NCBI RefSeq assembly: GCF_000346465.2
Contig: NC_034012.1
Coordinates: 22,768,719-22,832,718 of the forward strand
Direction of reading: 5' to 3'
Source: Prunus persica
Lineage: Eukaryota > Streptophyta > Magnoliopsida > Rosales > Rosaceae
Length of the DNA stretch: 64,000 bases
A program made the position numbers and the translations under genes. Numbering within the stretch: the first letter of the stretch is position 1; the number at the start of each line of letters is the position of its first letter. The notes beneath the pieces are model-generated. The model made no database searches and had not been told where the DNA came from. It saw nothing but the letters and a program-made list of their open reading frames with translations. Below, in pieces: positions 46,576 through 59,462 of this stretch.

Positions 46576-47250
46576 GAGGCTTTACCACATCCACGTCGTA
46601 GATCAAATCTGCTATTCTTCATGGTCTGAAAAGAAGGCCAATTGTTTTCTGGTATGAAATTCTTTTGTTGTAAATTTCGGTGTTAATAGAAATAGGTAAA
46701 GCACCGATTTCCAAATCATTTTCCATTGAATTGGATGCTAGTTGTTCACACAGGTGTTTGATTAACACCTAGAGAGTGAGCTGTACCCTCATACTCTGAA
46801 TGGGTAGCAGTCTCTGCCTGTTGTACTCTACTCTATTGTACCATTGCTTGCCGCTAATTAATTTTATGAGAGGTATTTTTTCAGGCTCCTTGCAAGTTCT
46901 TGACTGTCGGCAATAGCTTAGCTAGTTGAAAATGCAGTTGATGTTTAAAATTTTATTCTTCAAACATATAAAGCAAGCACGTATGCACTCACCGGCTAGT
47001 TAATATTTAGTGCAATCAGTAGGCTTAAAGGAAAGATTGTCCTTGTTGAGGTCATAGCCTAACAAGAAATTCCTTTTTGCCATGTTGCCAATGATGGAAA
47101 TACCTAATTAAGTAGGCCCGAAAGCAAAGCAGACAACATCAGTTGACAATCTTATGAAGGTATTCAAAGCTTTCAACTCCACATTTGCACCAATGAAATG
47201 TGCAGTGATTATTGGAGCTTTGATCTCCGATTTTGTGTTGCAGCAAAGCC
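46576..47250. other. TBL 3' UTR and intergenic
   Basis: The TBL 3' UTR probably ends near 46870. The remainder is AT-rich with no gene seen. Confidence 0.5.
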
Positions 47251-47840
47251 TTAGGTTGTAACGAGTTTGTTTATGTGCTTTAGTTTTATGGCCTTACTCA
47301 CAGTCGATTCCAGCTTATTGTAAAAGTCTTCTTGTAAAAATGTCAATGTAGTCCCGGAGTCGATGATAATATTGTCCATGCCTCTTCCTGATGAAGCAGA
47401 AGCAGAAGCAGAAGCAGCAGCCAACGGAGAGTACGAGGAAGTGTTACATCGCAACCTCTTACGTTCCACACTCGTCGCCTCCAGTCTCAGGAAATAGAAA
47501 GTTTAGGTTGTCCTACAAATAATGAAGAACCCATTTGAGAGTTCATTTTGCTGCCAAAGCCAGAAACCACATCTTTGCTGCCAAAGTTCATTTTGCTTGT
47601 TGAGTTGGGTTTCGAAAAAGCACGCACGAGGCAATCGAACTTTCCATCAATTGAAAATGAAGAACCCATTTGAGAGATAAGGGACACCAATCTACGTCCA
47701 AGGCCAATGATACCTGATGCGTCCGCCTTGGAAGAGGCCACCATTCTGTCCACACCCAATGATGGTTTGCGGTAGTACCTGTACGAAATTTTGTAATGAC
47801 AAATTTCTTCTGTATTAGAATTATAAAAGCAGGAGGTTCC
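47251..47840 (-). pseudogene. CDR1-like aspartic protease remnant
   Basis: On the minus strand, GIIGLGRRLVSLISQMGSS and SKPNSTSKMNFGS are signatures of the middle of plant CDR1-type aspartic proteases. Downstream in another frame NIIIDSGTTLTFLQEDFY carries the second catalytic D-S-G. Between them the frame is broken, part of the middle is missing and SQMGSS is duplicated. The N-terminal lobe with the first catalytic Asp is missing; hAT-derived sequence begins nearby at about 47845. Non-functional. Confidence 0.78.
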
Positions 47841-48077
47841 TCTCAGAGGCGGCCTTGGGCCAGAGCTACAGCCCGGGGCCCAAAGCTGAGGGACGGTCCA
47901 AATTTTTTTTTTTTTAAGCCTATGTATATATGTATAAAAATAAAATAAAATATAAAATAGAAGACAGATGCCGAACTGCCTGTACCTGTATACCAAAAAG
48001 GAAGCCAATCAATCACTTATTATATTCTCAATCTCAAGAAACGTAATGAGGAAGGAAAGTCCATATTAATTATACAA

Positions 48078-48362
48078 CTCGCCTCTCTCCGCACGCGCTT
48101 TCGCGCCTGCAAGAGGATTTTTTAATAAAAAAATTTAATTTATTTTAGAATTAAAAAAGATAATGGGTAGTTCTATTCCATAAAAATCCATTATCTGCAT
48201 TTTCTTTTAATTTTATTTTTTTAAAATATGAAAAAGTGTGAATTTACCATATTATCCTCATTTAATTAATAATTTGAATTCTTAATATTTGTATTAACCA
48301 ATGGCATTTTCTGGTATTTTGAATGTTTCATCATTCTCTACCTTTTGCTTAATATATATAGA
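48078..48362 (-). mobile_element. Short non-autonomous Helitron, copy 6
   Basis: Same family as the 13.5-15.6-kb cluster. It starts CTCGCCTCTCTCCGCACGC after an A and ends TATATAGA followed by T. It lies inside the decayed hAT element. Confidence 0.65.
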
Positions 48363-48807
48363 TATAATATAAAACAAAATATGGGAAAATCAAAATAGAG
48401 CTTCTTAGCCACAAAAAGAAGAAGAAAAAACCCTTACTAACGTATCACCTTCTCAGAAGTTCATAAAGCAAGTTATTATTATTTTTTGGGTGATTCTCGT
48501 CTTCTCCAACACAGAGTTGGAAAACAAATCATCCACAAGCTAGACTAGTGCCTTTCTTTGAAGGTATTTTTTTTTAATAGATTCATATAGAATCTAGATG
48601 TATAAATTTTGTAAATTGTAATACATATCTTTATTAACTTTTTCTTCTTTATTAGTTGATTCAATAGAAAACTTGGCTGGGATTCTTGTTCTTTATAATT
48701 GGAAGTTTCAAGTTGAAGAAAATATGATCAAAATCCAAGTTTTATTGTTCTTTGTTAATTAGTTTTATTGTTTTTGATTGCATTGTGTTTATTATAAAAA
48801 TTAAAAA

Positions 48808-50655
48808 ATGTTTCCTAAGAAACAACTTTCCGGAAATCTCAAGAGACAAAGAAAGAAAAAAGAAGAAGAAATTGCTCACTAATCTTTGAATAAATATATT
48901 GTTAAACAAACCAATGCTTCACTTGAAAATTTAGATGAAGATTTACCAAATGAATATGAACAACCAATTCAATTAGAAGAATTAGCAGAAAATGAGAATG
49001 ATGTGAATGAAGAAATTGGTGATCTAGATGAAAATGAAAATATTGATGAACTTTCCCAAGAAAATGAATGTCCCGAAACAAGATTTGATTTGAACATTTA
49101 TGATCCACGAGTTTGGGATAATCTTGATGAAAAATGAGAGATTTACTTGTAGAAAAGGATCCCATAAGAGAAACTAATCTCCAATTCCCCATGGACGAAT
49201 ACAATAGACATTTTTCCTCAAATTATTATCTTCGTATGTTACCAAATGGGGAAACTAAGGATCGAAAATGGCTAGTGTATTCAAAGGAGTTGGATAAAGT
49301 GTTTTGTTTATGTTGTAAGTTGTTTAAAACAATGAATTCTAGAAGTCAGTTAATGAGTGAAGGAACTAGAGATTGGAAACATCTTGGTGAGAAGTTTAAA
49401 CAACATGAAAGCAGTATTGAACACTCTCACTAACTTGAGGTCTTGTATTGAATTGCAAACAAGATTGAAAACTCATCAAACAATTGATAAAGAATTACAA
49501 GAGCTCATCAAGAAAGATACACTACACTGGAAAAATGTTATTGTCAGAATCATCGCTGTTGTGAAATGTCTTGCTATAAATAATTTGGCATTTTGTGGAA
49601 CAAATGAAAAAAATTTATGAAGATGGTAATGGTAACTTTTTAGGCCTACTTGAAATGATTGCAGAGTTTGATATAGTAATGCAACACCATTTTTGACTCA
49701 TTCAAGATAAAAAGATTCATTATCATTATCTTAGCCATAAAATTCAAAATGAGTTGATTGCTATTTTAGCATCAAATGTTAAACATGCAATCATTGAAAA
49801 AATAAAAAGTAATTTTCAATCATTCTTGATTGTACTCCTGATGCAAGTCACAAAGAACAAATGACTTTAATATTGAGGTGTGTAGATGTTTCAAGTACTC
49901 CAATAAATATAGAAGAGTACTTTTTAGAGTTTCTAAATGTGGAAGATACATCGGGATTAGGAATTTTTAATAAATTGCAAAATGTAATTGAGTCCCTTAT
50001 ACTTAATATTGATGATGTGAGAGGACAAGGTTATGATAATGGCTCTAATAAGAAAGGGAAAAATCTAGGTGTACAAAAAAGATTACTTGATATAATCCTA
50101 GAGCATTTTACATGCCATGTGGTTCTCATTGTCTCAACTTTATAGTTTGAAACATGGCCAACTCATGTGTTAAAAGCAAAATCTTTTTTTGGAGCATGTC
50201 AATGCATATATAAGGCATTCTCTAATTCAATAAAGTGATGGAATGTGTTACTTGATTACATAGATGGTTTGACTTTGAAATCATTGTCAACTACACGTTG
50301 GAAAAGTCACATTGAAAGTATCAAAGCAATAAAATCTCAAGCTTCCCAAATCAGAAAAACTTTATTTAAATTAACAAAAATTAGTGAAGATGCCAAATTG
50401 AGTAGGGATGCTCAAAGTTTAGCATCATGAGAGCTTTCAAGTTTTGAATTTATATTAAGTTTGGTTATTTGGCATGACATTTTGCATAAGATTAACTTAG
50501 TATAAAATTACAATTTGAAGACATGCGTCTTAATGCTGCTATAAGACAATTAGAAGGACTTGTTTTATTTTTTGAAAACTATAGTATAAATGGGTTTATT
50601 TCTGCCCTGACTGATGCTAAAGAAATTTCCCTTGATATGCCTTTTGGGTTATAAG
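48808..50655 (+). pseudogene. hAT-type transposase (zinc finger MYM-type 1-like), decayed
   Basis: Fragments in successive frames match the TTF-finger/DUF4371 hAT family: [118 protein letters not shown] and TDAKEISLDMPFG. At least six stops or frame changes break it. GC-rich AGAGGCGGCCTTGGGC near 47848 and TTCAGCCATTGG near 51490 could be its terminal repeats, but they match poorly and no 8-bp duplication was found. The C-terminal dimerisation region is missing, replaced by unrelated sequence from about 50830. Confidence 0.78.
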
Positions 50656-50835
50656 TGCTTCCACTATATTATTAATTTTTTTCCCCTCTTTTGGGCTAGT
50701 GAATAAAGTAACTTGGTGTGAGAAATGTTCTTACACGAGTAAACCATCACCTATCTTTTTTTCTAATTCTTGAATGCAATCATTCACCAAAAACATTTCC
50801 TCTGAAGGTTTCTCATTTTTACTAAAGGAGTTGTC

Positions 50836-51325
50836 CCCCTAAAGGTTTCTATAAGCTCAATGTTGATGGAGCTATTGACAACGCAACAGGCTTACGTAGT
50901 ATATGTGCAGTTGTTCGAAATGATTATGGAGTTTTTATGGGTGCCCTAGCCATGCAAAGCCCTCACAGGATTTCCATTTTAGCTACAGAAACACAAGCGA
51001 TTTATAGAGGAGTTTTATTTGCTGCAGGTGCTGGTTTTTCCCTCTCTTCATAGAAACTTACTCTTATGAGGCTATTATGATAATTAATTCAGGGGAGATT
51101 ATTTGGGCTACTGTCGGCAACATTATGGCTGATGTGAGAGACTTGCTCATGCAATTTTCTTTAAAGGAATCAATTTCGACCTAGGGAGTGTAACAAAGTG
51201 GCTCATGCTATTTCCCGTTTTGCTTTACACGAACAAGGTCCTTATTATTGGTTAGAAGAAGGCCTTGTGTGGTTAATGAATTGTATTATTGATGACCTTA
51301 TTGTAACCAACGCATTCGGTTAATG
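50836..51325 (+). pseudogene. RNase H-like (RVT_3) fragment of a retroelement
   Basis: The translation reads KLNVDGAIDNATGLRSICAV, VRNDYGVFMGAL, SILATETQAIYRG, then after stops and a frame change RECNKVAHAISRFALHEQ and GPYYWLEEGLVWLM. This is the RNase H domain found at the C-terminus of plant LINEs and in related host-like proteins. The first catalytic D (VDGA) and the E (ATETQA) are present, but several stops make it dead. The downstream AAATAAAAAAGAAG could be a vestigial tail. Confidence 0.72.
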
Positions 51326-52521
51326 AAATTTACTTGTTTTGATAAATAAAAAAGAAGAAGTGGGCCAAAACCAGTAGTTAATGTAGCTAATTAACTGGTT
51401 AGCCCTTGAGCCATTGAATAAAACGAGAAACCTTTAATTATTTTTTAAAATTTTTTGAAGGGCCCCTTGGAGTGTGAAATTCTAGTTCAGCCATTGGATA
51501 TTATTGATATATAATACGATAGAAAAACATAATGATACCGGATATATTCAATCTAAAACATCCTTAATCCTTTGTTTATTAACGTTCTTTGTTATGAATT
51601 AATTACTTTATACTCAAGTAACTTAAGTAATTAACTTACCATGCAATGTGTAAATTGTGAACTATTGTACTAAATAATTATAATTAAAAGATTATGGTGT
51701 GTTTATTATTCTTGTATTAACTACTATGTATTTTTTAAGTCATAGTGCTTGTGAGCTTGTAATATAGTCGCCTTAAATTACTCAAACTCATTATGCAATG
51801 AATTTCATTCAGTTTTTTCTTGTCAAAATAACAGATATGGTTGACTAAATGAAAATCTTCTAAAGTTTCATTAATAACTTCCTATATTTCTATCCAATTT
51901 TAACCAACATTGATAACTTGTAAATATCCATCGATATTTTTGGACCATCGAAATTTACTACCTTGTTACCATCGCTGACAATATCTCACGACAAGGCCAA
52001 GTTTCGTTATTTGAAAATTCGAGGCCCAAACAATGTGAGATTTGATGATTGAGCTAGTTTAGGAGGAAACAAATTAACCATTCAACCATCAAGCCTCCTT
52101 TATATGTATCCTAACAAGGTACAAACTAGAAACTGAACCCGCTTCTCTCTCTCCCTCTCTATTTACCTCTCATCCTTTGTAGGTGTACGGTCGGGTTGGT
52201 TTTGGCAAAAACCACGTTTTACGTAAACAACTGTTGAATATGTCCACAGACCATCTGAAAACCCCATGCATGCATGCATCCATCTCTGGCCCCATTGCCA
52301 ACAACATTTGCAAGAAGGCCATCTCTCTCCTGCAAGGACGATAACCTTGTTTCTTTGCATTGCTAACAAAAAATCACCATCCTCTCTCATATACAAAACG
52401 ATATTACTCTTGATCCAGATATATAATGAAAAAACTGAAGGGTGGTGATCAAATGAATCGTATGTTAATGTTATTGATCAAGGTTTCATATATTTGATGC
52501 TTTTGGGAGTTGGTTTCCAAT
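51326..52521. other. Intergenic; presumed promoter of the small membrane-protein gene
   Basis: Includes the possible right end of the hAT remnant (to about 51500). A CT-rich stretch at 52140-52165 may lie near the transcription start of the next gene. No other gene is seen. Confidence 0.45.
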
Positions 52522-53052
52522 ATGGCTGTATACAATAATGCAGGTGCCCCAGGAGGTTCGTTCATATGTTTCATCTCTTGCTTTTTATTCGTATCCATCG
52601 TGGCCGGAGGCGGGTGCCTTCTAATGTACATGATCCTGCCTGAACCACAAACCAGAGGTCGTTATTGGCTTCCCATTATTGGGGTTGCGCTGGTTTGCCT
52701 TCCATGGGTGTTCTGGTTCCTCACATTCGTATACAGACTCATTTCTCGGCGCTCTGGATCTAGGTTTGGCGTTGGCAATGCCGGAGGAGCTGGTGGTGCA
52801 AAAAATATTAATACAGCTGCAGCTGCAGGTGCGAGTGTACGGGCCGGCACGGATGCGGCTACACCCGCTGATAAGTCTTCCGGGGGTGAAACCGGTGCGA
52901 TGGTAGCTGGAGAGATAGAATTAGGAAGTTTCAAGGATGGAAAGCGAAGGGTTTCATCGTTAAGCCGCACTTCGTCAAGCATTAATGTATCTAATCATTC
53001 TAATCATTCTCATGAGAGTGAAATGCCTCTGGCCACATCAATGGCATCTTGA
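52522..53052 (+). CDS. Small two-pass membrane protein, plant-specific, function unknown
   Basis: A single-exon 176-aa frame starting MAVYNNAGAPGGS. Two hydrophobic helices lie at residues about 14-40 (FICFISCFLFVSIVAGGGCL) and about 52-75 (WLPIIGVALVCLPWVFWFLT), separated by a short loop LPEPQTRGR. A positively charged RLISRRSGSRF follows. The tail is soluble, Ala/Gly-rich and then Ser-rich (RRVSSLSRTSSSINVSNHSN), with RRVSS and SRTSS as possible phosphorylation sites. I do not recognise a named family. Codon usage and the compact structure look like a real host gene. It has no obvious functional link to its neighbours. Confidence 0.72.
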   Translation: MAVYNNAGAPGGSFICFISCFLFVSIVAGGGCLLMYMILPEPQTRGRYWLPIIGVALVCLPWVFWFLTFVYRLISRRSGSRFGVGNAGGAGGAKNINTAAAAGASVRAGTDAATPADKSSGGETGAMVAGEIELGSFKDGKRRVSSLSRTSSSINVSNHSNHSHESEMPLATSMAS

Positions 53053-55657
53053 TATCTAATTAATTATTATAAGCAATGCACAAGAGCTTCAAGAGCTTCA
53101 TCTTTGAGCAACATTGATGTCCTTAACTAGGGCAAAAACAATGGTCACTTAATCAACCATAGAGAAGAACTTTATCAAACAAGGGTAAAAAATGTTGTAG
53201 ATTTCTCTTTCGGGTCTGAGATGGGATTTTTCCATCCCCAAGAATGACATCTTTTCTCATATTCATTCTCAAGTTTCAGCCGTTTGCGTTTTTTTTTTGG
53301 TCTCAATGTTCAGCTTTGTCAAAAATATTTGTTCAATAATGTTACTCTTATCACATTTTCATAGTGCATTCTCATACCACTTTATGTGGCAGCTGAGACG
53401 GACAACCACATTAATATTTTGAATATTTGATTCCTTTTATCATTTATTGATTGAAAAAACAAAGAAAAGAAAAAGGAAACAGAAAACCTAACCAAAACCC
53501 AGCCAACATACAACATGTAAAGAAAAAGCAACTAGCAAGTTTCATGCTGATTCAGAAAAAGAAAGAATATTCAAGAATAAAAGCAAACTAGTTTTTTCTT
53601 ACCTACAACCCATCATATTATTTTTTCTTGACTAAAGCCCATTTTTTCTTGACCAAAACCCGATGACTCCAACCTAGTTAACATTTTTTCCGTTTAGTAC
53701 TCATATTATATACGTACGAATGTATTTTTTAATAATATTTCCGTTTTTCATCCACGTTTTAAAGACTCGATAAAATACATGTTTAAAAAAAAAACAAACA
53801 ACGTAAAGTACACATATTATACACGTATGTACATGTTTTTCACATTTAATACACGTATTTTTTACAAAATTTTGAATAATACATACAAAATTCACGTATT
53901 TTTCACATATTATTGAATAAAAATAATATATATTAAAAATTTTAAATAAAATATATTAAATTATTATATTGTGGCTGAACTTTTCAGTTGTATCTTGCTA
54001 AAATTTTGCCGAATAAAACATGTACGTATTTTATTTGTACTTTTTCCGTTCCGTATTTTACTTACTAGGAATCCAACAAAACAAATTACCTAATCAAGCT
54101 TATCATATTAAATGTTATATTTTCAAATGCCTAAAATAACCTTAATTTCTTTTTATCGTGTTTTTTTGGTTTGAGTACTTTTTTATTGCCTCAATTTACT
54201 GTGTTGGTTTTTTTTTTTTTTTTTCCAACAATTTATTTTGCAATTCAATGCACATTAATGGCGTTCCAATTTTGCATAGATTTAGGGATTTGTTGGGCAA
54301 GCTTTTTCCTTTTTTTTTTTAAATTTTTAGAAATATCAAATTTGGGTCTGCTTTTGCCTTTAAAAAAAAAAATAATAATGACATGTGTTTTGGATATTCG
54401 TTGGTAGTGGTGGAATTTTTTCCAGTTTGCGTAGCGTTCTTTTAATATAAAATTTGACTTATCCCCTTAAAACTCATTTTAATTGCTTGCAATCCATCAT
54501 AATATGTTTTCTTGTATAAAGCCCATTTTATTCGATTCACCCAACAACTTCACTTGATGTTGACTTCAATTTGAGCTACGAACACCAAAATTTTAGGATT
54601 ATGTGACTTCAATGTTTTTCCTAAATGATTCTAGGGCACTGCCTATTATAATATGGGAATCAATTTGGGGGTAATTTGGTGGAAACCTAAACCATCATTC
54701 TAATTTTCGTGGCCTATATACACTTGAGTTGTAAACGAATATCAAATGACAAATATATCCAAGTTGCGACACCATGTGGCTGCCACCTAAGCAAACTCAA
54801 CGCCTCTCGTTATGAAATTAACGGATTAGGGTAATGTGGGACACAGAAGGTGAGTCCAGGGGACATAATGACCCAATTTAAATTGCAATGGATAAAGTGG
54901 GGATTTTCAATAAAGCACAGGGAGCATATTGATAATTAACCATTTATTTATTTAATTTGCCTGAAGTGACCCCTCTTTTAAGTGCAGCAGTCTAGTTGCC
55001 TCTTGGCTACTGTTGGATTACTTTATTCTTGCAGCTACACGACTGCATAAGATGTGCTCTCTTCTTCTCTTTTTTTTAAAATAAGAATTTTAGCATGCAT
55101 GGCACGACTGCAATGAGCAAGGGAGATGTCGATCATGTAAGTTTGCACGAACTGCATGTAGTACCTTCTTCTTCCTCAATTTTCCCTTTTTCGGCAGCTG
55201 CTAGTTTGATGAGATTGCGCTTCCTTTGAATAGTTTTGCATAGATTCCTTGATTACTTATAGCATGTAGTTGCACGAGTTTGAATGATAACCACCATAGA
55301 ATTGACAGTGAGTTTGAATACTCACTTCTCTCATCCCTTTTTTCAAAGGGATCATTTGGTCTTGCTAGCATAAACGTGGCTTGGGGTTGTAATTCAAAAT
55401 GTAGAGCGTGGGTTTTTCATTGACTTTGATAAGGTTTATGGCTTTGGGAACTGGTATAATGACTCGGAAAATTGACTTTTTTGAAAATGGCTAGGTATGC
55501 AGATCATTATTTGAGGGTTTGCTTGGGCCAATGTAAATAAAAGAGAAAATTCATTTGCTTGGCATGGATTTGATGGGTACGCATGAAGGCCCCCAAGTGT
55601 ACTGGCTGCATGATATGGATAGATAATCCAACAACACTTGAAAGTTAGCATGGGTAG
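53053..55657. other. Long AT-rich intergenic region
   Basis: It contains the 3' UTR of the membrane-protein gene. A low-complexity stretch at about 53690-54060 is rich in ACACGTATTTTT and ACGTATT words. No gene or complete mobile element was identified. Confidence 0.5.
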
Positions 55658-57741
55658 TGTTATGGAGTTATAATAGGATTTCAGTTACAATAGTTAATCC
55701 TACTAATGATAGGAAATGATCAGTTGTCAGTTATGTTGTTATTAGGTCATAACTCCATATTTATGTTTGTGATAATGACTTGTAACTGTAGATTATTCTC
55801 TACAGACTTTATATATATTGTATAATGATCATATGAATAATATAAGGGAAAATCAGTTTCTACATGGTATCAGAGCTAATGGCTAACGCCAATTAGCGAT
55901 CCTTCATTTGCCAACATTGAGAGTCGTTGACTCTCCTTGCCCGAAAGGGTGTTCGTTTCTGTATAGTTCTCCATCTTCTACTCCCTTCTATAATCAGTAA
56001 TTTTTTTTTTTATCAAGACTCTCTCTCTTTCTCTTTGGTGTCATGAGCCCCCTATTTTTCCAATATCTATCTCTTCTCTACACGCATGCTTCCCCTTCAT
56101 TCCCTTAAGCTTCATCTCTCTCTCCTGCCCAAACACTCGTGCTCCTCACCTTAATGCTTTCCTTCCTTTATTTTGTTTTTTATTCGTTTTTATTAAAAGC
56201 CCATAAAAATTTCCTTTCACTTTTCGGTCCCCCCTCACCCCCTCCCCCCTCCCCCTCTGTTTTCCCACATGATCCGAGTGTACTTGTTTGGAGCCTATCT
56301 AACACTTGTCTCTGGAGCTTGCTCCCACCACTGTCTCTATTCCCCATTTTATTTCTTTTAGTAATTGTTTGTGTTGATTCTCATCCCTTATTTTATTTGT
56401 TTCTATAGTACTTTTTTTTTTCCTATCCTCTTCTCAAAGATGAATATGTTATTTTTTTTCCTTCTCCTCCATAGCCTAGTGCCTCTTCCACTCCTCAGAT
56501 ACCTAGTCCCACTCCTTATCCATGTTCGTCTCTTGGCATGATGGCCATATCTCTGTTTTCCCTCAAAGACCACATCTCTCTATTGTTGGTTTCTCTCTTT
56601 CTCTTGAAATCTCTATCCACTTCCTCACGCCGTCTCTCTCGCTGAGCTGTCTCTCTTTCCTCCGTGAGCCTTGTCAACGCTCGCCGAGCCTTCTCTGCCG
56701 TGCTACACTGCCAGTGTTCCCTTTGTCCAGCCCCTGTTTCTTCCTCTGTGTTGTCGACTTGGTATTGGCCACTCAAGCCCTCTATCTCTGCTCAACCTGT
56801 GTTCTCCTCCCTTCTTAAGCCCAATCTCTTTCTTTGATTTTACTGTTGGTCTCTGTCTTCTTCAATGCTCTCTTGCGCATCCTTTCTTCTTCTCTGTTAC
56901 AAGGGTATTGTTTTCTTTTCTTTATAATTCTGTTATGTTACTGGGTTATTCTCTTATCTTCTTTTCCATTGTGTTGTCTCTCTCCCTGTCATGGGTTGTC
57001 TCTGGCCTCTTGAGTTTCCTTTCCTTTTCATGGGTTGTCTATTGCATCTTGTTCTCTCTCCATCTCTTGACTACTTTTGATAGGTGTCTCTTTCTTTCTC
57101 TCCTTTTTCCATCTTTATTTTGACAGGATTTTAACTCTTTGTGTTTTGCCCACACTCTTTTTTCCTTTCTTTGTCCCACTTGGTTTCCTCCTTTATTTCT
57201 TATTATTGTTTTTTTGGGTCAATCATCCCTCTTTATTTTAATCTATATGGGCCTCTATCCTCTTGTGATAATCTTTTCTATGGTTATTTGAGAGACTCTT
57301 TCCTTTCTTCCATGAGCCCATGCGCTCCTTCACCTGCTGACTTTCAATGGGCGATATGTTTACTTTAGTTTCTCTCATGTCGCTATTGCAACTCTGGAGA
57401 TTGGAGTTCTTCTTTTTTGGTTTCCCTTACTAGACTACTACAGACGACTGCTACTACCATCCCCATCACCACGTGGTTTCTTCATTCAAATCTTGCTATG
57501 CTGTGCGCGCTCGATTTGCGGGGGAGTGTTATGGAGTTATAATAGTATTTCAGTTACAATAGTTAATCCTACTAATGATAGGAAATGATCAGTTGTCAGT
57601 TACGTTGTTATTAGGTCACAACTCCATATTTATGTTTGTGATAATGACTTGTAACTATAGATTATTCTCTACAGACTTTATATATATATATATATTGTAT
57701 AATGATCATATGAATAATATAATGGAAAATCAGTTTCTTCA
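55658..57741 (+). mobile_element. Complete non-autonomous LTR retrotransposon
   Basis: The 5' LTR is 55658-55864 and the 3' LTR 57527-57741, both TGTTATGGAG...CA. They differ by six substitutions and one 8-bp TA-repeat indel. The primer-binding site TGGTATCAGAGC (complement of initiator tRNA-Met) directly follows the 5' LTR. A polypurine tract GCGGGGGAG precedes the 3' LTR. Perfect GGTAG duplications flank it (55653-55657 and 57742-57746). The 1.66-kb interior is strongly pyrimidine-rich and shows no gag, protease or polymerase, so it depends on another element. Confidence 0.93.
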
Positions 57742-57746
57742 GGTAG

Positions 57747-59038
57747 AAGGTATGAGCTTGAGCTCTAAAGAGGAAAATGCACTTGTAGACAACATGTCAT
57801 AATAGATGTTGGATTGTGCATGGACATGGAGGGATAGCCACTAGAAAGGTCATGTAGGATGAAAAGAACATGAAAAATTCAGCCTTAGAGATAATGAAGG
57901 ATCCAAATTTTTTATTTTTTTTCTTTCGTTTTTGGTTTCGTTGAAGGACTCAAGTAGGCCTAAGAAGCATATGGTAAATGTACAACCATTTATTTGCTTG
58001 CACTGATGATCATAACGAGATTAATTTGCAGCTTGCATCGATGAGAGCTTTAGCTTGGCTCAACATGCTTTGCTTGTTTCTTGCGGCAACTTGTTATTCA
58101 AAATGTGCATATAAGCTTCACCATAGCCTATTGTGAAATGATTTTGCTTGTGCTCCAAATGTTGGAGCTGTATGTATAAATAAAACTAGGAAAAATATTC
58201 ATCGCCAACAAAAAAATAAGACTTTTCTTGCTTGCACCAAGTAAAAGACAACTTTTGAAGAGGAGCCCCCTTATAATTTAAATAAGCAATGGTTATGTGC
58301 TGTTGAGATTTCTTCTGGCGTCTGACTCTGGTCAAAGCTTGATTGGCCTCATCTCCTCCAACGGGATCTTCCAGCAGTAGATCAAAACCAAATTGATTGC
58401 AAATATTCCATAAGAAGGCAAAACAACATAAAAGATGTTAGAAACCATTACTGACTCAATAATAAATAGCCAACACAACATTGAAACAAAGAGCTTCTTA
58501 TCTTTTAGTTTTGTGATGGTTTACTGCACCAACAAAAGTACTGCATCGTAGAACTTATCAATATGAGAGAACCATCGAATCACGGCTTAGTCCCCAGTGA
58601 AGTCGCCATTTATGTAGGGGTTTTTTTGTCGAGAGATGCAATGAGCTTGTAGACTGAGCTCTCTTTAACCCCTGTCTGAGTTTGCAGCACCAGACCCCAA
58701 AACACCCTGAAAAAGTTGAACCCTTAGGGAGTACTTTGGTTTTCTTCAATGGCTCTTCAGTACATTGCAATTTTTGATGAGAAGGATACAATAGCTGACA
58801 TTACTCGATGATAGAGTTGAGCAGGCACTGAAAGGGCTTTGTTTAAAACACAATGGAACAGGTGTTCCGGCAGCTGCTGCTTCTTTGGATAGGCTTTAGG
58901 CGGCTCTAAAAAGAGTTGGAAATGGTGCATTGATGTTGTACAGGCTTGGCATGAGAGAGCTTGCTTTGATGAATCAAGATACAACTAGGCTTGGCATGAG
59001 AGGCTTGTGGCATGACAGCTAAGAGCCAATAAGTTTAG

Positions 59039-59078
<40 letters not shown>

Positions 59079-59413
59079 GGAAAGGGAAAAGCTTGGAATC
59101 GTATAGACTATATCTTCCAGCAGCTCTAGAATTGCTTCCACCAACCTGAACGGATTTCTTGAAACAAAGAAAGTTAATTCTAATGCTTGAATCTTAGGAT
59201 GGTGATTTGTAGAAATGCTTGGGGTGATGTTTAGGGCTTGGCATGGTGTTCTAAGAGAAAAATGGTGGAAGGAAAGCATTAAGGGTTGAGATTTTGGGTG
59301 ATGAGAATGGGGTTGCTCATGCTTTGGGTTTCTTACCAAGAGGGTGATAACCATAATTTCAGCTTGGCTTGAGAAGATGAATGTTTCAGATCTGGAATAA
59401 GGCTTTTTGAGAG

Positions 59414-59462
<49 letters not shown>

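Noticed and set aside
56139..57368. Several hydrophobic frames in the interior of the LTR element
   Set aside because: They result from the CT-rich composition (Leu/Ser/Phe/Pro strings) and match no gag, pol or env domain.
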